A stretch of DNA of 64,000 nt from JAJPHF01 sp035293805 (GCA_035293805.1 DATGMD010000073.1:1-64000); one strand, 5' to 3'. Positions 36,144 through 44,607 are shown, counted from the stretch's first letter. A program made the numbers and translations. The notes: generated by a model from the letters alone, not told the origin.

Positions 36144-36501
36144 GATCTCAGCACGTAACTACAAGTGAAGCACAAGTCGAGGTCGCAGCGTGCAATCGTT
36201 ATGAAACCGTGCCGCTGCGGCGCCCAGAGTAACAATGCGGCACTACGGCGAGGTGACGGCTGATCTGGGGCCGAGTGGCACGGAGCGGCCCGAATGAGTC
36301 GAATTGCTGCAGATAATGGACCTCGGCGGACTGGCAATTTCGTCGGCTGACTAGCGGCAAAGGCACGACCAATGCGTCCGGGCACCGGGCGAGCCTGCGC
36401 GAGCGGTGGCGGCCGGCTCCGCGCGGAGATTCCTCCTCGACGTTTCGCGCACGGCAGCCGATCCCTGGCTCTGACCGTCCGCCCGCAGGCGACCACCCGT
36501 C

Positions 36502-36545
36502 AGCACGGGCAGCGCCGCACGTCGGCGCGCTGCCCGTGCCGTTTT
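36502..36545 (+). terminator. Intrinsic terminator with T-run
   Basis: GCACGGGCAGCGC pairs with GCGCTGCCCGTGC across a loop of about 11 bases, followed by CGTTTTAC. This is the most classical Rho-independent terminator in the window. Confidence 0.7.
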
Positions 36546-36692
36546 ACTCCCGCCTCCCAGTGGGCTGCCACTAGTGAATTGCCGTATGCCATGAACCCAT
36601 GACACTCCGCGGGTTGCCGATGACGAAGGACTGGGATGGTTTCGCGCGATTGCCGTGTGATCGAATGATCAGCGGACAGGAGCCAGCCTGCC

Positions 36693-37379
36693 ATGAACGG
36701 GAGATCCGTCCTGGTCATCGAGGCGGAGGCAGCGAGTCGTCGCTTGCTGCACGCGCTGCTTAACCGATCGGGCTACCGCGTGACGCTCGCCGTGACGGGG
36801 CACGAGGGGCTCGAGCAGGTGGCGATGATGTCGCCAGAGCTGATGGTCCTGTCGCTGACGCTTCCGGACATGCCCGGGCTGGAGCTTTGCCGGGAGCTAC
36901 GCGAATGGACCGACGTCCCGATCATCATGGTTTCTGATGATGCGACCGAGCGGACGAAGGTGAACGCGCTGGATCTCGGCGCGGACGACTACGTCACCAA
37001 GCCATTCGGCCAAGAAGAGTTCCTGGCGCGGGTGCGAGCCGTCTTGCGGCGGGCGCGTCGCGACCCCCCCGCATCGACGCTGGAGATCGGGCACGTGCGA
37101 GTGGATCAGACGACGCGGCGGGTGACAGTCGCCGGGCGGGAAGTACACCTCACGCCCACGGAGTACGAGATCCTGAAGTACCTCATGATCAACGCCGGCA
37201 AGGTCGTGACCTACTCCACGCTGCTCCGCACGGTGTGGGGAGAGGCCTACGCGGAGGCGAGCCCCACTTTGCGAGTCTTCATCGCCCAGCTACGCCGCAA
37301 GATCGAGCCAGACCCCGACCGGCCCGCGAACATCTTGACCGAGCCGCGGGTCGGCTACCGCTTTCGCCTCAACGAGTAG
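36693..37379 (+). CDS. OmpR-type response regulator with altered phosphorylation site
   Basis: 228 residues: receiver domain (1-120) and winged-helix DNA-binding domain (130-228; LTPTEYEILKYLMINAGKVV, RVFIAQLRRKIEPDPDRP, VGYRFRL). The layout resembles KdpE. The receiver lacks the normal phosphoacceptor: where others have LDLxLPDxxG this reads LSLTLPDMPG, so Asp is Ser. The acidic pair near the N-terminus is VIEAEA. The conserved Lys (VTKPF) and switch Ser remain. It probably acts without phosphorylation or by another signal. No sensor kinase gene is adjacent. AGGAG precedes the ATG. Confidence 0.85.
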   Translation: MNGRSVLVIEAEAASRRLLHALLNRSGYRVTLAVTGHEGLEQVAMMSPELMVLSLTLPDMPGLELCRELREWTDVPIIMVSDDATERTKVNALDLGADDYVTKPFGQEEFLARVRAVLRRARRDPPASTLEIGHVRVDQTTRRVTVAGREVHLTPTEYEILKYLMINAGKVVTYSTLLRTVWGEAYAEASPTLRVFIAQLRRKIEPDPDRPANILTEPRVGYRFRLNE

Positions 37380-37543
37380 CTCTGCGGCCTGCCCGGCGCC
37401 GCGCCGGCGTGGCGCCGACGCCTTGGCTTCGTCAGGCGGCGACAGGGCGAGCGCGGTCCGCGCGCCTTTGACGGCCGTGGCGGGCGGCCGAGGCGGCATG
37501 TCTCTTGCGGGGTAGTGGGGGCACCGCGGAGGAGGTGGAGCTG

Positions 37544-37843
37544 ATGGGCGAGCAGCGCGAGCGGCCGCCGTACTACGAGCCGCCGGAGGCGGGCCTGGGG
37601 GGTGAGGGCGCGCCGTTCGATCTGAGCGTGCTAGCGCCGACGACGGATACCGAGATCGCGCGGGGCGTCCACGACGCGCTGGTGCTGGAGGGCGTGGACG
37701 CCGATGCTTACGTGGTGGACGTGGAGGACGGCGAGGTGCGCCTAGTGGGGAGGGTTCGCTCGGCCGCGGAGCGCCAGCGGGCCATTGCGGCCGCGAGCCG
37801 TGTCCACGGCGTGCGCCGCGTCGTCGACCAACTCGCCGAGTAG
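37544..37843 (+). CDS. BON-domain protein
   Basis: 99 residues. An N-terminal Pro-rich segment is followed by one BON domain (about 35-98): TEIARGVHDALVLEGVDADA, VDVEDGEVRLVGRVRSAAER and VHGVRRVVDQLAE. BON domains bind phospholipid or other ligands and occur in envelope and stress proteins. No signal peptide is seen. GGAGGTGGAG precedes the ATG at 37544. Confidence 0.82.
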   Translation: MGEQRERPPYYEPPEAGLGGEGAPFDLSVLAPTTDTEIARGVHDALVLEGVDADAYVVDVEDGEVRLVGRVRSAAERQRAIAAASRVHGVRRVVDQLAE

Positions 37844-37884
37844 CGCATCCGGGGCGAGGGGCAGCGGATCGGCGGCCGGGCGGG

Positions 37885-38922
37885 TCAGGGCGCGAGGCCG
37901 GCCTGGCGCAGGAAGCGGTCGTCAAACACCGTGTCGGGGCTGTCCGTGAGGCCGCGGGCGGCCATGAGCGCCGCGAGGTTCTCCTTCTTGAGCTGGACGT
38001 GCAGGTCGGGCGCCACGTAGGCCATGACCTTCGCCTCGAGCGCTGGATCGCCCTCCAGCCCGTGCGCCTTGCCCAGCGCGACGGCGCGGTCAATGTCCTG
38101 GCGGATGACGTCCTGCGCCCGGCTGAGCGCGCGGAGCAGCCCGACCACGGCGCCCGGCTGCTGCGCGATCAGCTCCTGACGAGCCGTGAGCGTGCTGAAG
38201 GGGAACTCGGGGATCACGTCGCGCAATTCCAGCAGGACTGGGAAGCCGTCGTCCTCGGCGTGGAAGCGGTCGCCCGGGTCCAGGGGGACCGCCTGCACCT
38301 GGCCGGCGCTGAGCGCCGCGAGCCGCAGGCTGGTGTTGCCGACCGACCGGAGCGTGTAGTCGCGGTCGCGCTCCAGGCCGCGGCGGCGCAGGGCCTCCAC
38401 AACGGCGAACTCCGAGTAGGTGCCCGCGCCCGTCGCGGCGACCGTCTGCCCCCGCAGGTCCTCGACGCTCCGCAGGCCGGGCGCGCCGACGAGGCTATAG
38501 TCGGACCGGTCCTCCATGCCGCCGACGATCACGGCGGGGGCGCCGGCGGCGATGGCGGTGAGCTGCGCCTCGATGCCCGAGGTCATCACGTCGATCTCGC
38601 CGCTGAGCAGCATCGCGACGAGCACCGGCCCCCCGCTGCGGACGATCTGCGGCTCGATCTCCAGCCCCTCGTCGCGCAGGAAGCCCAGCTCGTCGGCCAC
38701 GGCGACAGGCAGCTGGCTGCTCCAGGACAGCGATACGAACCCCATTCGCAGCTGTACCGGGGGCGGAGGGGCCGCGGCTGGCTCAGCGCGCGCCGCGGCG
38801 GTTGGCGGCGGCGCGACGGCCGGGGCGGGACCGGCACCGGCGGGCGCGCAGCGCGCGGCGAGCAGCAAGAGCGTCAGGGCGACGCTCGCGGCGCTACCCA
38901 CGCGGGGCAACGGCACCGGCAT
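37885..38922 (-). CDS. ABC-transporter substrate-binding protein, SsuA/NMT1-like
   Basis: 345 residues. The N-terminal signal is hydrophobic and ends LLLLAARCAP, a weak lipobox (Cys about 25), followed by an Ala/Pro linker to about 55. The binding domain shows LPVAVADELGFLRDEGLEIE, GEIDVMTSGIEAQLTAIAAG, EDLRGQTVAATGAGTYSEFA and LRRRGLERDRDYTLR. Ligand unknown; no permease nearby. AGGAGG precedes the ATG at 38922. Confidence 0.82.
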   Translation of the reverse strand: MPVPLPRVGSAASVALTLLLLAARCAPAGAGPAPAVAPPPTAAARAEPAAAPPPPVQLRMGFVSLSWSSQLPVAVADELGFLRDEGLEIEPQIVRSGGPVLVAMLLSGEIDVMTSGIEAQLTAIAAGAPAVIVGGMEDRSDYSLVGAPGLRSVEDLRGQTVAATGAGTYSEFAVVEALRRRGLERDRDYTLRSVGNTSLRLAALSAGQVQAVPLDPGDRFHAEDDGFPVLLELRDVIPEFPFSTLTARQELIAQQPGAVVGLLRALSRAQDVIRQDIDRAVALGKAHGLEGDPALEAKVMAYVAPDLHVQLKKENLAALMAARGLTDSPDTVFDDRFLRQAGLAP

Positions 38923-39040
38923 GGGTCCTCCTGCGCGATGGCCTCGTGGGCGCGGGTCGGCAGCCCCCGGGCGGGTGCTCCATTGTTGGCCGTGCGCTCT
39001 GCCGTGTCAAGGAGTGGGGCACGCCCCAACGCCGGGGATT

Positions 39041-39083
39041 CGCGGTGGCCACCTTCCCTCAAAGGGGGAAGGTGGCCACCGCG
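39041..39083. terminator. Perfect 18-bp hairpin
   Basis: CGCGGTGGCCACCTTCCC, a 7-base loop, then its exact reverse complement. It lies between the binding-protein gene and the downstream end of the zinc-finger membrane gene. Confidence 0.6.
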
Positions 39084-39095
39084 GGCTCACGCCGT

Positions 39096-39428
39096 TCAGT
39101 GACTCACGCACCGTGCCATGAACAGGAAGGCGAGCACGAAGACCGTCAGGACGACGAGGCCGGTCCCTTTGGCCGCCACGTCCATCGCGGTGCCGGCGGC
39201 GACCGCGGCCAGGAAGAGCACCACCGCGCCCACGGTCGCTATAACGTCGGGCGGCATCTCGGCGCGGAGCTGTCCGGGCGTGAGGTGGCGCTGGCACAGC
39301 TCGCACTCGTGGAGGGCATCCGCGGCGGCGTACACCCAGGTCGAGCAATGGGTCTCGCAGTATTGCCGCCCGCAGGTCACGCAGCGCGCGGAAGCCTCTC
39401 GAAAGCACCGCGGATACGCGCACCACAT
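39096..39428 (-). CDS. Small Cys-rich (B-box-like) two-span membrane protein
   Basis: 110 residues. The N-terminal 50 residues hold a Cys/His set (CAYPRC, CVTCGRQYCETHC, HECELCQRHL) like a B-box or LIM-type zinc site. Two hydrophobic segments follow (ATVGAVVLFLAAVAAGTA and GLVVLTVFVLAFLFMA). The arrangement (zinc site plus membrane spans) is common in uncharacterised bacterial proteins. ATG at 39428; no strong ribosome site is seen. Confidence 0.65.
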   Translation of the reverse strand: MWCAYPRCFREASARCVTCGRQYCETHCSTWVYAAADALHECELCQRHLTPGQLRAEMPPDVIATVGAVVLFLAAVAAGTAMDVAAKGTGLVVLTVFVLAFLFMARCVSH

Positions 39429-39601
39429 GCCTCGCCTCGCCCGCGCGCCCGCGCTGCCGAGCAGCTAGCCGGAGGTGGGGGGGTGGCGGGGTCAAACGCC
39501 CACTCCACGGCGACTTCCCCTAGCGGCGGCGCCCCGCGCCGGCACTCGTGCCCCTGCCCGTGGTACCCCACGACCCAGCCGCCCTGCGCCAGCGTCCGCA
39601 T
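39377..39601 (-). CDS. Possible small upstream protein overlapping the Cys-rich gene
   Basis: 74 codons with GGGAGAGG before the ATG at 39601. The first half (LAQGGWVVGYHGQGHECRRG, then GEVAVEWAFDP) looks coding, but the last ~17 residues lie in another frame over the start of the next gene. It may be a real short gene whose true end is earlier or frameshifted, or a chance frame. Confidence 0.35.
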   Translation of the reverse strand: MRTLAQGGWVVGYHGQGHECRRGAPPLGEVAVEWAFDPATPPPPASCSAARARGRGEACGARIRGAFERLPRAA

Positions 39602-39616
39602 GCTGCCTCTCCCTGC

Positions 39617-39645
39617 TTCGCGAGCCGGAGTCTGCCGAGTATAAT
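39617..39645 (+). promoter_or_regulatory. Promoter-like element before the LLM oxidoreductase
   Basis: A perfect -10 box TATAAT at 39640-39645, with TTCGCG 17 bases upstream as a weak -35. It lies about 80 bases before the start codon. Confidence 0.45.
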
Positions 39646-39725
39646 GCCGCTCATAGCAGCGGTCAATTAGAGCGGAGCACTGCTCCGCAACCTCTTACCC
39701 CGATTGTATGGGACGCCAGGTGACG

Positions 39726-40886
39726 ATGCGCTTCGGCACGTACTACTTCTTGCAGCGGCCGCCCGGCGCGCGCGAGGCCGACGTCATCAAGAATGAGGTC
39801 GACCTCATGGTGTGGTCGGAGCGCCTGGGGTACGACTCGGTCTGGCTCACCGAGCACCACTTCGCGGACTACGGCATCTCGTCGGCGCCGAGCGTGCTGG
39901 CCTCGGCGGTGTTCAGCCGTACCGAGCGCCTGCACGTCGGCCTGGCGGTCTACGTGCTGCCGTTCCACGACCCGATCCGCTTCGCCGAGGAGACGGCTAC
40001 GCTCGACATCCTCAGCGGCGGCCGCCTGACGGTCGGGCTGGGGCGCGGCAACCGGCCGGCCGAGTTCGTGGGCTACCGCGTGCCGCCGGAGGAGAGCCGC
40101 GCCCGCTTCGAGGAGGCCGTCGGGGTGGTGCTGCAGGCGTGGACCGCGGACCGGGTGGAGCACGCCGGCCGCTACTGGCAGATTCCCGGCATCCCCGTAC
40201 ACCCGCGGCCGCTCACGCGGCCGCACCCGCCACTGGCCATCGCGGTGAACAGCCCCGAGACGATCGCCTGGACGGCGCGGCAGGGCTACCGCATGCTCTC
40301 GTCGGGCCTCACGACGCCGCTGGCGCGCAGCCGGGAGAACCGAGCGCGCTACGAGGCTGAGCTGCACGCCGCGGGCCACGACGCCGCGACCATCGCGCGC
40401 CTGCTGGGCCAGTGGACGGTAACCAAGCACGTCTACGTGGCGCCCACCGACGAGGAGGCGTGGGCCGACGCGCGCGGCCCCGAGGAGTGGTTCCTGGACG
40501 CCTTCCGCCGCTCGCTGCGGGTGGACGGCCTGCCTGGCCTTGACCCGGAGTTCCGCGCCCGCACCGAGCGCATGGTCGCCGACCTGGGGACGCTGCGCTG
40601 GGAGGACCTCCTGCGCGACGCGCTGCTCGTCGGCTCGCCGGCGACCGTGCGCGCCCGGGTGGCCGAGCTGGAGGCGGCCGGCGTGGGCGAGCTGGTCTGC
40701 TGGACGAGCTTTGGCGGGCTGCCGCTCGACAAGGTGCGCCGCTCGCTGCAGCTCTTCGCCGCCGAGGTCATGCCGGCTTTCCGCGCCGCTCCGCCGTCGC
40801 TCGCGGAGTCGCGAAGCACGGCACAGGCTGGGGATACTGAGGGCTGGCGCGGTGGAACAGCCGCTCCTGACCGCGGGGAAGGCTGA
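39726..40886 (+). CDS. LLM-class flavin-dependent oxidoreductase
   Basis: 386 residues, luciferase-like monooxygenase fold. Signatures: MRFGTYYFLQRPPG, WSERLGYDSVWLTEHHF (about 30-46), DILSGGRLTVGLGRGNRPAE (about 98-117) and LVGSPATVRARVAELEAAGV near the C-terminus. Members use reduced FMN or F420 to oxidise alkanes, sulfonates, aldehydes or aromatics; the substrate cannot be read. I prefer the ATG at 39726, with AGGTGA upstream, over 39708. The C-terminal 35 residues are low complexity. Confidence 0.88.
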   Translation: MRFGTYYFLQRPPGAREADVIKNEVDLMVWSERLGYDSVWLTEHHFADYGISSAPSVLASAVFSRTERLHVGLAVYVLPFHDPIRFAEETATLDILSGGRLTVGLGRGNRPAEFVGYRVPPEESRARFEEAVGVVLQAWTADRVEHAGRYWQIPGIPVHPRPLTRPHPPLAIAVNSPETIAWTARQGYRMLSSGLTTPLARSRENRARYEAELHAAGHDAATIARLLGQWTVTKHVYVAPTDEEAWADARGPEEWFLDAFRRSLRVDGLPGLDPEFRARTERMVADLGTLRWEDLLRDALLVGSPATVRARVAELEAAGVGELVCWTSFGGLPLDKVRRSLQLFAAEVMPAFRAAPPSLAESRSTAQAGDTEGWRGGTAAPDRGEG

Positions 40887-40931
40887 GGCCGAACTTGGAA
40901 GCTCGGGGGGAACGGACAGAGAAACCGCCGG

Positions 40932-41456
40932 CTAACCCGAGGCGGCTCGCTCGCGCGGCTGAGCGGTGGTGTCGGGCGGGATGAGGTCTTGGAGCGTGCA
41001 GCCCATCGCGGCCAGCAGCGGCTCGATGGGAGGAAGGCCGCTATCGCGCTCGCCGCGCTCGAGGCGAGCGAGATGGTGCGTAGAGATGCCGGCCCGTGCG
41101 GCAAGCTCCTCGCCGGTGAGGCCGCGGGCCTGGCGTAGCTCGCGGATGCGCCGGCCGATCTGCCGGGCCTCCGCGTCGGCGGCCGCCGCGAGGTGGGCGG
41201 CGTAGCCCGTATCGGTGAGCACCCGAATCCGCGACCAGGGGACGATCACTACCTCGTATGGCCCGGGGACAGCAATCTCGTAGGGACTCCAAGTGAGTCG
41301 GTCCCACTCGACCGGCCCATCGTCGGGCAGCAGCAGGCGGTCCGCCTCCAGGCGGGCACGCGTGCCATCTTCAAAGTCGACGACCAGGTCGGGCGCCTGC
41401 CAGGCGACACGCGCGATGCGCTGGTAGCCACGCCGATCCCAGTGTGGCAGCGCCAT
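40932..41456 (-). CDS. DUF2442-like domain fused to an XRE-type HTH
   Basis: 174 residues. The N-terminal half (VDFEDGTRARLEADRLLLPD) resembles DUF2442 proteins. The C-terminal half (about 95-160) is an XRE helix-turn-helix (RRIRELRQARGLTGEELAARAG, then LARLERGERDSGLPP). DUF2442 genes are often preceded by DUF4160 genes in toxin-antitoxin-like pairs, and here the three bases upstream separate it from a remnant that looks like such a partner. It is likely a self-regulating repressor of that pair (inference). Confidence 0.75.
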   Translation of the reverse strand: MALPHWDRRGYQRIARVAWQAPDLVVDFEDGTRARLEADRLLLPDDGPVEWDRLTWSPYEIAVPGPYEVVIVPWSRIRVLTDTGYAAHLAAAADAEARQIGRRIRELRQARGLTGEELAARAGISTHHLARLERGERDSGLPPIEPLLAAMGCTLQDLIPPDTTAQPRERAASG

Positions 41457-41458
41457 CG

Positions 41459-41575
41459 TTAGACGGGCCTTTCGGGGTTCAGCCGGTTCCAGGCCGCGAC
41501 GATCGCTTGCTGATGCCGAGACAACAGCAGGCGCGCGTCATCACGACCCGCACCATGAGCAAATTCTAAGGGGTG
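41459..41575 (-). pseudogene. C-terminal remnant of the partner gene (DUF4160-like)
   Basis: The open frame ends with LLLSRHQQAIVAAWNRLNPE and its stop lies two bases before the HTH gene. This resembles the C-terminus of small proteins (DUF4160 type) encoded before DUF2442 genes. The N-terminal part is missing and no ATG with a ribosome site precedes it. Confidence 0.4.
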
Positions 41576-41583
41576 CGGGGGGA

Positions 41584-42366
41584 TTAGGGCATGAAGCTGC
41601 CGCCGTTGACGTCGAGGACGGCGCCGATGGCGTAGCTGGCGTCTTCGGAGGCGAAGTAGGCGACGGCGCTGGCGATCTCCGGTAGCTCCGCCCAGCGGCC
41701 GATCTTCGTCCAGCGCAGGCGGTCGCGCTGGCGCTCCTCGGGCAGCGCCGTGAACAGCTGCTCGATGCGCGGGCCGCTGCGCGTGAAGCCGGGCGCCACG
41801 ACGTTCACCGTGATGCCGAACGGGGCTAGCTCGGCGGCCAGCACGCGCGAGAGACCGAGCAGGCCGGCCTTGGCGCTGGCGTAGGCGTAGCCGGCGACGG
41901 GCGGGACGATGGCGGTGCGCGCCGCTTCCGATGCCACGTTCACGATGCGGCCCCAGCCGCCGGCCTTCATATGCGGCACGGCGGCGCGGCAGCAGAGGAA
42001 CACGCTGGTCAGGTTGCGGTCCAGCACCTCGTGCCAGGCCGCCTCCTCGAACGCCTCGAACGCCGCCGACGCCTGCACGCCCGCCACGCCGCCGGCGTTG
42101 TTCACCAGGATGTCCAGGCGGCCGGTCGTCTCCAGCGCCGTATCGACCATGCGCTGTACGTCGGCCGCGCGGGTCACGTCGCCCGGGGCGGCGAAGGCGC
42201 GCAGGTCCTCGGCCCGGAGCGCGTCCACCACGCGCTGCACGGCCGCGGCATCGCGGCTGTTGATGCCGACGGTCTTGCCCTCGCGGGCCAGGCGCTCGGC
42301 GATCGCTCGCCCGATGCCCGACGACGAGCCCGTCACGAGCGCGGTACGCGCGATCGGTGCCGCCAT
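41584..42366 (-). CDS. Short-chain dehydrogenase/reductase
   Basis: 260 residues, classical SDR. The Rossmann glycine motif is TGSSSGIG (about residues 12-19), followed by NNAG (about 92), a Ser in NVASEA (about 145) and the catalytic YASAK (Tyr-x3-Lys, about 162-166). It is an NAD(P)-dependent oxidoreductase; FabG-like in length, but specificity is unknown. GGGAGG precedes the ATG at 42366. It is divergent from the ClpS-like gene. Confidence 0.9.
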   Translation of the reverse strand: MAAPIARTALVTGSSSGIGRAIAERLAREGKTVGINSRDAAAVQRVVDALRAEDLRAFAAPGDVTRAADVQRMVDTALETTGRLDILVNNAGGVAGVQASAAFEAFEEAAWHEVLDRNLTSVFLCCRAAVPHMKAGGWGRIVNVASEAARTAIVPPVAGYAYASAKAGLLGLSRVLAAELAPFGITVNVVAPGFTRSGPRIEQLFTALPEERQRDRLRWTKIGRWAELPEIASAVAYFASEDASYAIGAVLDVNGGSFMP

Positions 42367-42597
42367 GTGCGCCTCCCTGGGGGGAATACCGGGGCCTGGC
42401 CGGCTGCGCTCGGAAACGCGGTATCGGTACGCGGCGCGGCCGGGGACAGTGTACCATGCTGGCCGAGGCCCCGCCGCGCGGGCTCGGGGCGCGTTGTCCG
42501 CGAGCGCGACGCGGTACAGTGTTCGTGGAGCGGGGGCGGGAACCGCCGCTCGCACCTGGCTCGGGGGATCCATTCGCGTGACGAGGGGGAAAGCAGC

Positions 42598-42927
42598 GTG
42601 ACGGATGGCCAGCCAATCGTGGTCGGAGAGACGGCGGCGCCGACGATCGTGCGGCCCGATCTCGACGAGGACGTGCGCGCCCGGCTGCGGGCGCTGCCGC
42701 CGTACAAAGTCGTCGTGCTCGACTGTCAGTGCCACAGCTTCGACGACGTCGAAGTGGCGCTGTGCCGCATCATCCCCGGCATGACGCGGCCGAAGGCCCA
42801 TCAGCACGCCTGGGAGATCCACACGACCGGGGCGTCGGTCGTCGCGCGGGCGCCGAAGGAGCGCGCCGAGCTGTACCAGGAGCAGCTTGCCGCGCGCGGC
42901 CTACGCGTCACCATCGAGCCGGACTAA
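42598..42927 (+). CDS. clpS: ClpS-like adaptor protein
   Basis: 109 residues from GTG 42598 (GAGGGGGAA upstream). The core (about 35-108) follows ClpS: PYKVVVLDCQCHSFDDVEVA, a TRPKAHQHAWEIHTTGASVV helix-strand pair and AELYQEQLAARGLRVTIEPD at the end. ClpS delivers N-end-rule substrates to ClpAP/ClpCP. The usual NDDxT substrate loop reads DCQCHSF here, so the N-degron pocket differs. No clpA or clpC gene is adjacent. Two long hairpins follow the stop. Confidence 0.8.
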   Translation: MTDGQPIVVGETAAPTIVRPDLDEDVRARLRALPPYKVVVLDCQCHSFDDVEVALCRIIPGMTRPKAHQHAWEIHTTGASVVARAPKERAELYQEQLAARGLRVTIEPD

Positions 42928-42935
42928 GCTGCCGG

Positions 42936-42986
42936 CCCCGGTTGGTGTGGATGGTTGGCTCCGCCAACCATCCACACCAACCGGGG
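42936..42986. terminator. Perfect 24-bp hairpin, 3-base loop
   Basis: An arm starting CCCCGGTTGGTGTGG and ending GGTTGGC, loop TCC, then its exact reverse complement. It lies 8 bases after the ClpS-like stop and next to a second hairpin that shares the word GGATGGTTG. Confidence 0.7.
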
Positions 42987-43000
42987 CGAGTGCTTGGGCG

Positions 43001-43049
43001 CCGGGTGGGCAGGGATGGTTGACGTGCTCAACCATCCCTGCCCACCCGG
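43001..43049. terminator. Perfect 22-bp hairpin, 5-base loop
   Basis: An arm starting CCGGGTGGGCAGGG and ending GGTTGA, loop CGTGC, then its exact reverse complement. It lies between convergent genes, 14 bases after the first hairpin. Confidence 0.7.
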
Positions 43050-43080
43050 ACCGGATACCTCGTCCATCGTGACGGGCGCG

Positions 43081-44607
43081 TCAACCGAAGAGGTCGAGCG
43101 GGAAGCTAGAGCGGCGGAGCACCGCGTCGCGCGCCTCCGCCACCAGTCGGCGGATGCGCGCCTCGTCCACGCCCACGAGCTGGCCGCGCCACTTCCGCAC
43201 CTGGCCGGCGATGAACACCGTGTCGACGTTGCTCGGGTCCATGACGTTCACGATGGCGCCGGGCGCGTTGTTCAGCGGCCAGACGTTCAGCCGGTCCGCC
43301 CGTAGCATTACGATGTCGGCCTCCTTGCCCGGCGTCAGCGAGCCGACCTTGTCGCCGAGCCCCATCGCCCGGGCGCCCTCGATCGTGGCGAACTCCAGCA
43401 CGTCGCGGCTCGTCAGCAGCGGCGGCAGGTTCTCCTCGCCGTTGCGGGCGCGCTGGAGCACCAGCAGCCGCTGGAGGGTGAAGGTCGAGCGCATCAGCGT
43501 GAACGGGTCCTGGGCCATCGTCGCGTCCACGTCGGAGCTGAGGCTGGGCCGGATGCCGTGGTCGAGCGCGGGCTGAATGCCGGGCATCCCGTGGCCCATC
43601 GCCATCTCGATCGGGACCGCCAGCGATGCCTTGCCGCCGCTGTCTCGGATCATCTGCCACGCCTCGTCGCTCAGGTGGTTGCAGTGGATGTACTCGTCGC
43701 CGGCGCCCAGCAGCCCCGCGCGCGTGAACTCGATGAGCCGCTGCTCGCTGGCGTCGGAGACGCCGTGGGAGAACAGGTTGGCGCCCACCTCGCGGGCGAA
43801 GCCGATGATCTCCGGCAGGTTGTCGGCGCTGAGCGTGGCGCCCATCCCGAGCGTGAGCAGCTGGTCGGGCGAGTTGAAGTATGCCTGGCGCAGCCGCACG
43901 ATGCCTTGCGGGTACTGGGCGTCGGGCCCGTCGCCGCGCCAGTAGGCGTAGAGGGCCCGGATACCCGCCTCCTGCAGCGCGCGGATGCCCGCGTCGGTGT
44001 GCTCTGGCGTGTGCGACACCTGCGACGTGTCCACGGCCGCGGTCGTGCCCATGTCGATCATGCCGAGCGCGGAGATCAGCGCCCCCGCGTACACGTCGCT
44101 CGGCTCGTAGGCGGGCGTGAGCGTGCCCTGGATGTCGCGGTTGTAGTCGGGGTTGAGGAGGCCGTTGGGGAGAATGTTCCGCAGAAGGCCCTGGTAGAAG
44201 TGGTGGTGCGTGTCGATGAAGCCCGGCACGACGATCATGTTCGTGGCGTCGACGACGGCGGCATCGGCCGGCACGGAGACGTTCGGCCGCACCTCGCGCA
44301 GCTTGCCGTCCTCGATCAGCACGTCGGCCTGGGCGAAGTCGCCGACCGCGGGATCGAGGCTGAGCACCACGCCGCCTTGCAGCAGGATGCGACGCGCCTC
44401 CTGCACGCGTTGCAAGTCGGCATCGGCCGGACCGGTTGCCTGGGCGAGCGCGCGGCTCGGTAGCAGCTGGGCCGCGGCGCCGCCGACCACCAACCCCGCG
44501 CTCGCCTTGAGGAACCCGCGCCGCGACGTCTCGCCGCCCGCGCCCGCCGCCTCGCTCGACCCTACCGGCACGCCACCCGTTGCGTCGCCGCGCGGCTCGT
44601 CGCCCAT
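43081..44607 (-). CDS. Tat-exported amidohydrolase (deaminase/chlorohydrolase-like)
   Basis: 508 residues. A twin-arginine signal (ETSRRGFLKASAGLVVGGAA, ending SRALAQA) predicts export in folded form. The amidohydrolase domain follows: metal site GFIDTHHHFYQ (about 130), HCNHLSDEAW with two His (about 285) and SSDVDATMAQDPF (about 340). The closing barrel strand has VGSLTPGKEADIVMLRADRL. It resembles the cytosine deaminase/SAH deaminase/TrzA group, which removes amino or chloro groups from rings. Export of such an enzyme is unusual. The neighbouring cupin is upstream on the same strand. Confidence 0.87.
   Translation of the reverse strand: MGDEPRGDATGGVPVGSSEAAGAGGETSRRGFLKASAGLVVGGAAAQLLPSRALAQATGPADADLQRVQEARRILLQGGVVLSLDPAVGDFAQADVLIEDGKLREVRPNVSVPADAAVVDATNMIVVPGFIDTHHHFYQGLLRNILPNGLLNPDYNRDIQGTLTPAYEPSDVYAGALISALGMIDMGTTAAVDTSQVSHTPEHTDAGIRALQEAGIRALYAYWRGDGPDAQYPQGIVRLRQAYFNSPDQLLTLGMGATLSADNLPEIIGFAREVGANLFSHGVSDASEQRLIEFTRAGLLGAGDEYIHCNHLSDEAWQMIRDSGGKASLAVPIEMAMGHGMPGIQPALDHGIRPSLSSDVDATMAQDPFTLMRSTFTLQRLLVLQRARNGEENLPPLLTSRDVLEFATIEGARAMGLGDKVGSLTPGKEADIVMLRADRLNVWPLNNAPGAIVNVMDPSNVDTVFIAGQVRKWRGQLVGVDEARIRRLVAEARDAVLRRSSFPLDLFG

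Larger units (their letters stand above)
35865..36692. other. Long, lower-GC intergenic region with promoter and terminator signals
   Basis: About 830 bp with no credible protein gene and visibly more A/T than the surroundings. It contains a promoter-like pair at 36115-36143 and a terminator-like hairpin with T-run at 36502-36545, so an untranslated RNA of roughly 400 bases could be made from it. No known RNA family is recognised. Confidence 0.5.

Noticed and set aside
41971..42927. 318-codon open frame ending with the ClpS-like protein
   Set aside because: The part before 42598 is antisense to the SDR gene. A GTG with a good ribosome site at 42598 gives the normal ClpS length.
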